NCBI GenBank assembly: GCA_964293305.1
Contig: CAXYYO010000009.1
Coordinates: 32,777 to 96,776, forward strand
Direction: 5' to 3'
DNA length: 64,000 nt
Origin: CALAGJ01 sp964293305
Lineage (GTDB): Bacteria > Bacteroidota > Bacteroidia > Chitinophagales > Chitinophagaceae
Shown here: piece by piece, positions 63,033 to 64,000 of the stretch
How the letters are laid out: every line of letters starts with the position of its first letter
Position numbering within the stretch: position 1 is the stretch's first letter
Position numbers and translations under genes: made by a program
The notes under the pieces: model-generated
The model's database searches: none
The model's input: only the letters and a program-made list of their open reading frames with translations
What the model was told of the DNA's origin: nothing

Positions 63033-63737
63033 CTAGATATTGGTAACATGGCTTTTGAGGTTTAAAATTAATTCAGGATCCGGACAATTGAAGAGATATT
63101 TTTCTGCTTCTTCTTTACTACACACGCCGGGGTAGTCTCCTTCATACAATTCAAGATTTGATATGATTTGAAAATGTAAGTGGGGCGGCCAATTACCATT
63201 CTCTTCCGTTGCTCCTATATGGGCAATTATATTTCCCCTGTTTACATAATTTCCCGGTTGTAAAGAAGAAATATCTTTTAATGCAATATGGCCATACAAA
63301 GTGTAAAATGAAATACTATCTAATTGATGAGAAAGGATAAGCGTAGCACCATAATCTCCAGCTAGATTATTAAATGCAAAACTATGTACCATACCTCCCA
63401 TGAATGCGTAAATTGGTGTATTAACCTGCCCCCAAATATCGATACCTAAATGTAATCTGCGAGGTGAATCTATGCCATCGAACAAATTACTGCTGCTATA
63501 AATATCCCTCCATTCATTATATCCACCGATAGCGAATTTGGCTTTATGTAAAGAGATTAAGTTTGTGATATAATCAGAAAATAATTGAATATTATTAAAA
63601 ATATTCTTTGTAAGTGTTTCATTATTTTTAGACAAATCAATTGATAATATTTTTTCCTGTACAAAATCAAGAGGAATAACAGGGTGAAATTGATGCCTGT
63701 ATTTATTCAATAGGTTGATAGTAGCATTCTGTGACAT
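63033..63737 (-). CDS. M23 family metallopeptidase
   Basis: 234 residues. Zinc ligands His96 and Asp100 (HLGID), His188 (PPHLHF), with His150 (LYGH) and His186 as catalytic histidines. Cleaves peptidoglycan cross-links. No clear signal peptide: the N-terminus (MSQNATINLLNKYRHQ) is polar, so either it acts in the cytoplasm or leaves by a nonclassical route. Exact promoter element 9 nt upstream. Confidence 0.9.
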   Translation of the reverse strand: MSQNATINLLNKYRHQFHPVIPLDFVQEKILSIDLSKNNETLTKNIFNNIQLFSDYITNLISLHKAKFAIGGYNEWRDIYSSSNLFDGIDSPRRLHLGIDIWGQVNTPIYAFMGGMVHSFAFNNLAGDYGATLILSHQLDSISFYTLYGHIALKDISSLQPGNYVNRGNIIAHIGATEENGNWPPHLHFQIISNLELYEGDYPGVCSKEEAEKYLFNCPDPELILNLKSHVTNI

Positions 63738-63746
63738 ATATTATAA

Positions 63747-63754
63747 CAAAGATA
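63747..63754 (-). promoter_or_regulatory. -7 promoter element TATCTTTG for the M23 peptidase
   Basis: Exact TAnnTTTG, 9 nt before the ATG at 63737; very short leader. Confidence 0.5.
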
Positions 63755-64000
63755 TTAAAATATGATTATTACAATTAAACTGTAATCTGTTTCTTACATT
63801 TTAGAATTTGATTGTGTAATCTTTAGCTATAGCGTTCAACTAAAAGTTTAATCTAATGATAACATAATAAATAATTTTAAACTAAGTGAAAGGAATGAAA
63901 AAAGTAAGCTGATTTTTTTTCAAACATTTCGTTGCAAAATTTTATTAGGCTTAGGTATTTAGTTAGCAAAAGGTTACCAAGTGTAGAATACATACCAATT

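Noticed and set aside
1..64000. Mobile elements, CRISPR arrays, phage or defence islands
   Set aside because: No transposase, integrase, direct-repeat array or restriction/CRISPR protein was found; the neighbourhood is core metabolism and envelope genes.

Overview
The window is AT-rich chromosomal DNA from a member of the Bacteroidota, most likely close to Chitinophagaceae/Sphingobacteriales. The gene content supports this: a TonB-dependent receptor with a carboxypeptidase-regulatory-like N-terminus, a type IX secretion type-B sorting domain, DUF5686 and DUF5916 proteins, LytS/LytTR signalling, type B L31 and a split DsbD. Starts lack Shine-Dalgarno sequences, and many genes are preceded by the Bacteroidota -7 element TAnnTTTG. 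I see no phage, insertion sequence, CRISPR array or rRNA; this is mostly housekeeping and envelope DNA.

Layout. 1-5345: end of a DUF4386 protein, a secreted T9SS substrate, a secreted beta-lactamase-like hydrolase and purC. 5493-14000: TonB receptor, DUF5686 protein, a small membrane protein, a Tat-exported class V aminotransferase, a 39-residue lipoprotein and a di-haem cytochrome c peroxidase. 14293-17845: sdhC-sdhA-sdhB, closed by a terminator. 18053-25257: a secreted unknown, DUF6427 membrane protein, purQ, a two-gene DsbD system, an acetyltransferase and a FabH-like synthase. 25525-29015: ABC transporter plus LytS/LytTR two-component cassette. 29381-31504: feoB with no normal start codon. 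31532-37119: Lrp regulator divergent from a cystathionine gamma-synthase family enzyme, an acyl-CoA dehydrogenase, and a sulfotransferase/class IV aminotransferase pair. 37157-46368: DUF5916 protein, recN with an XRE-S24 regulator, SpmAB-like fusion, DUF1080 protein and amine oxidase. 46474-49924: bioF-like, rsmF-like and LysM genes. 49921-53041: ddl, PASTA, rhodanese and fmt in one tight unit. 53152-56906: a tiny gene or attenuator upstream of ddl, a VOC protein, rpmE, gdhA and ccmC/ccmD. 57001-63737: sua5, tRNA-Leu and tRNA-Gly, small membrane protein, glycosyltransferase, hutI, LptF/G permease, OmpA-like protein and M23 peptidase.

The main points for a second look are: (a) repeated placement of the -7 element exactly 4 nt before the start codon, implying leaderless mRNAs and fixing several starts; (b) a 27-codon reading frame with its own promoter and an overlapping terminator upstream of ddl; (c) feoB and the LptF/G permease with no ATG/GTG/TTG at the conserved N-terminus; (d) a 39-residue lipoprotein normally missed by gene callers; (e) a sulfotransferase/aminotransferase pair and an ABC/LytTR cassette of unknown substrate. 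All functional calls come from reading motifs by eye; no database search was run.
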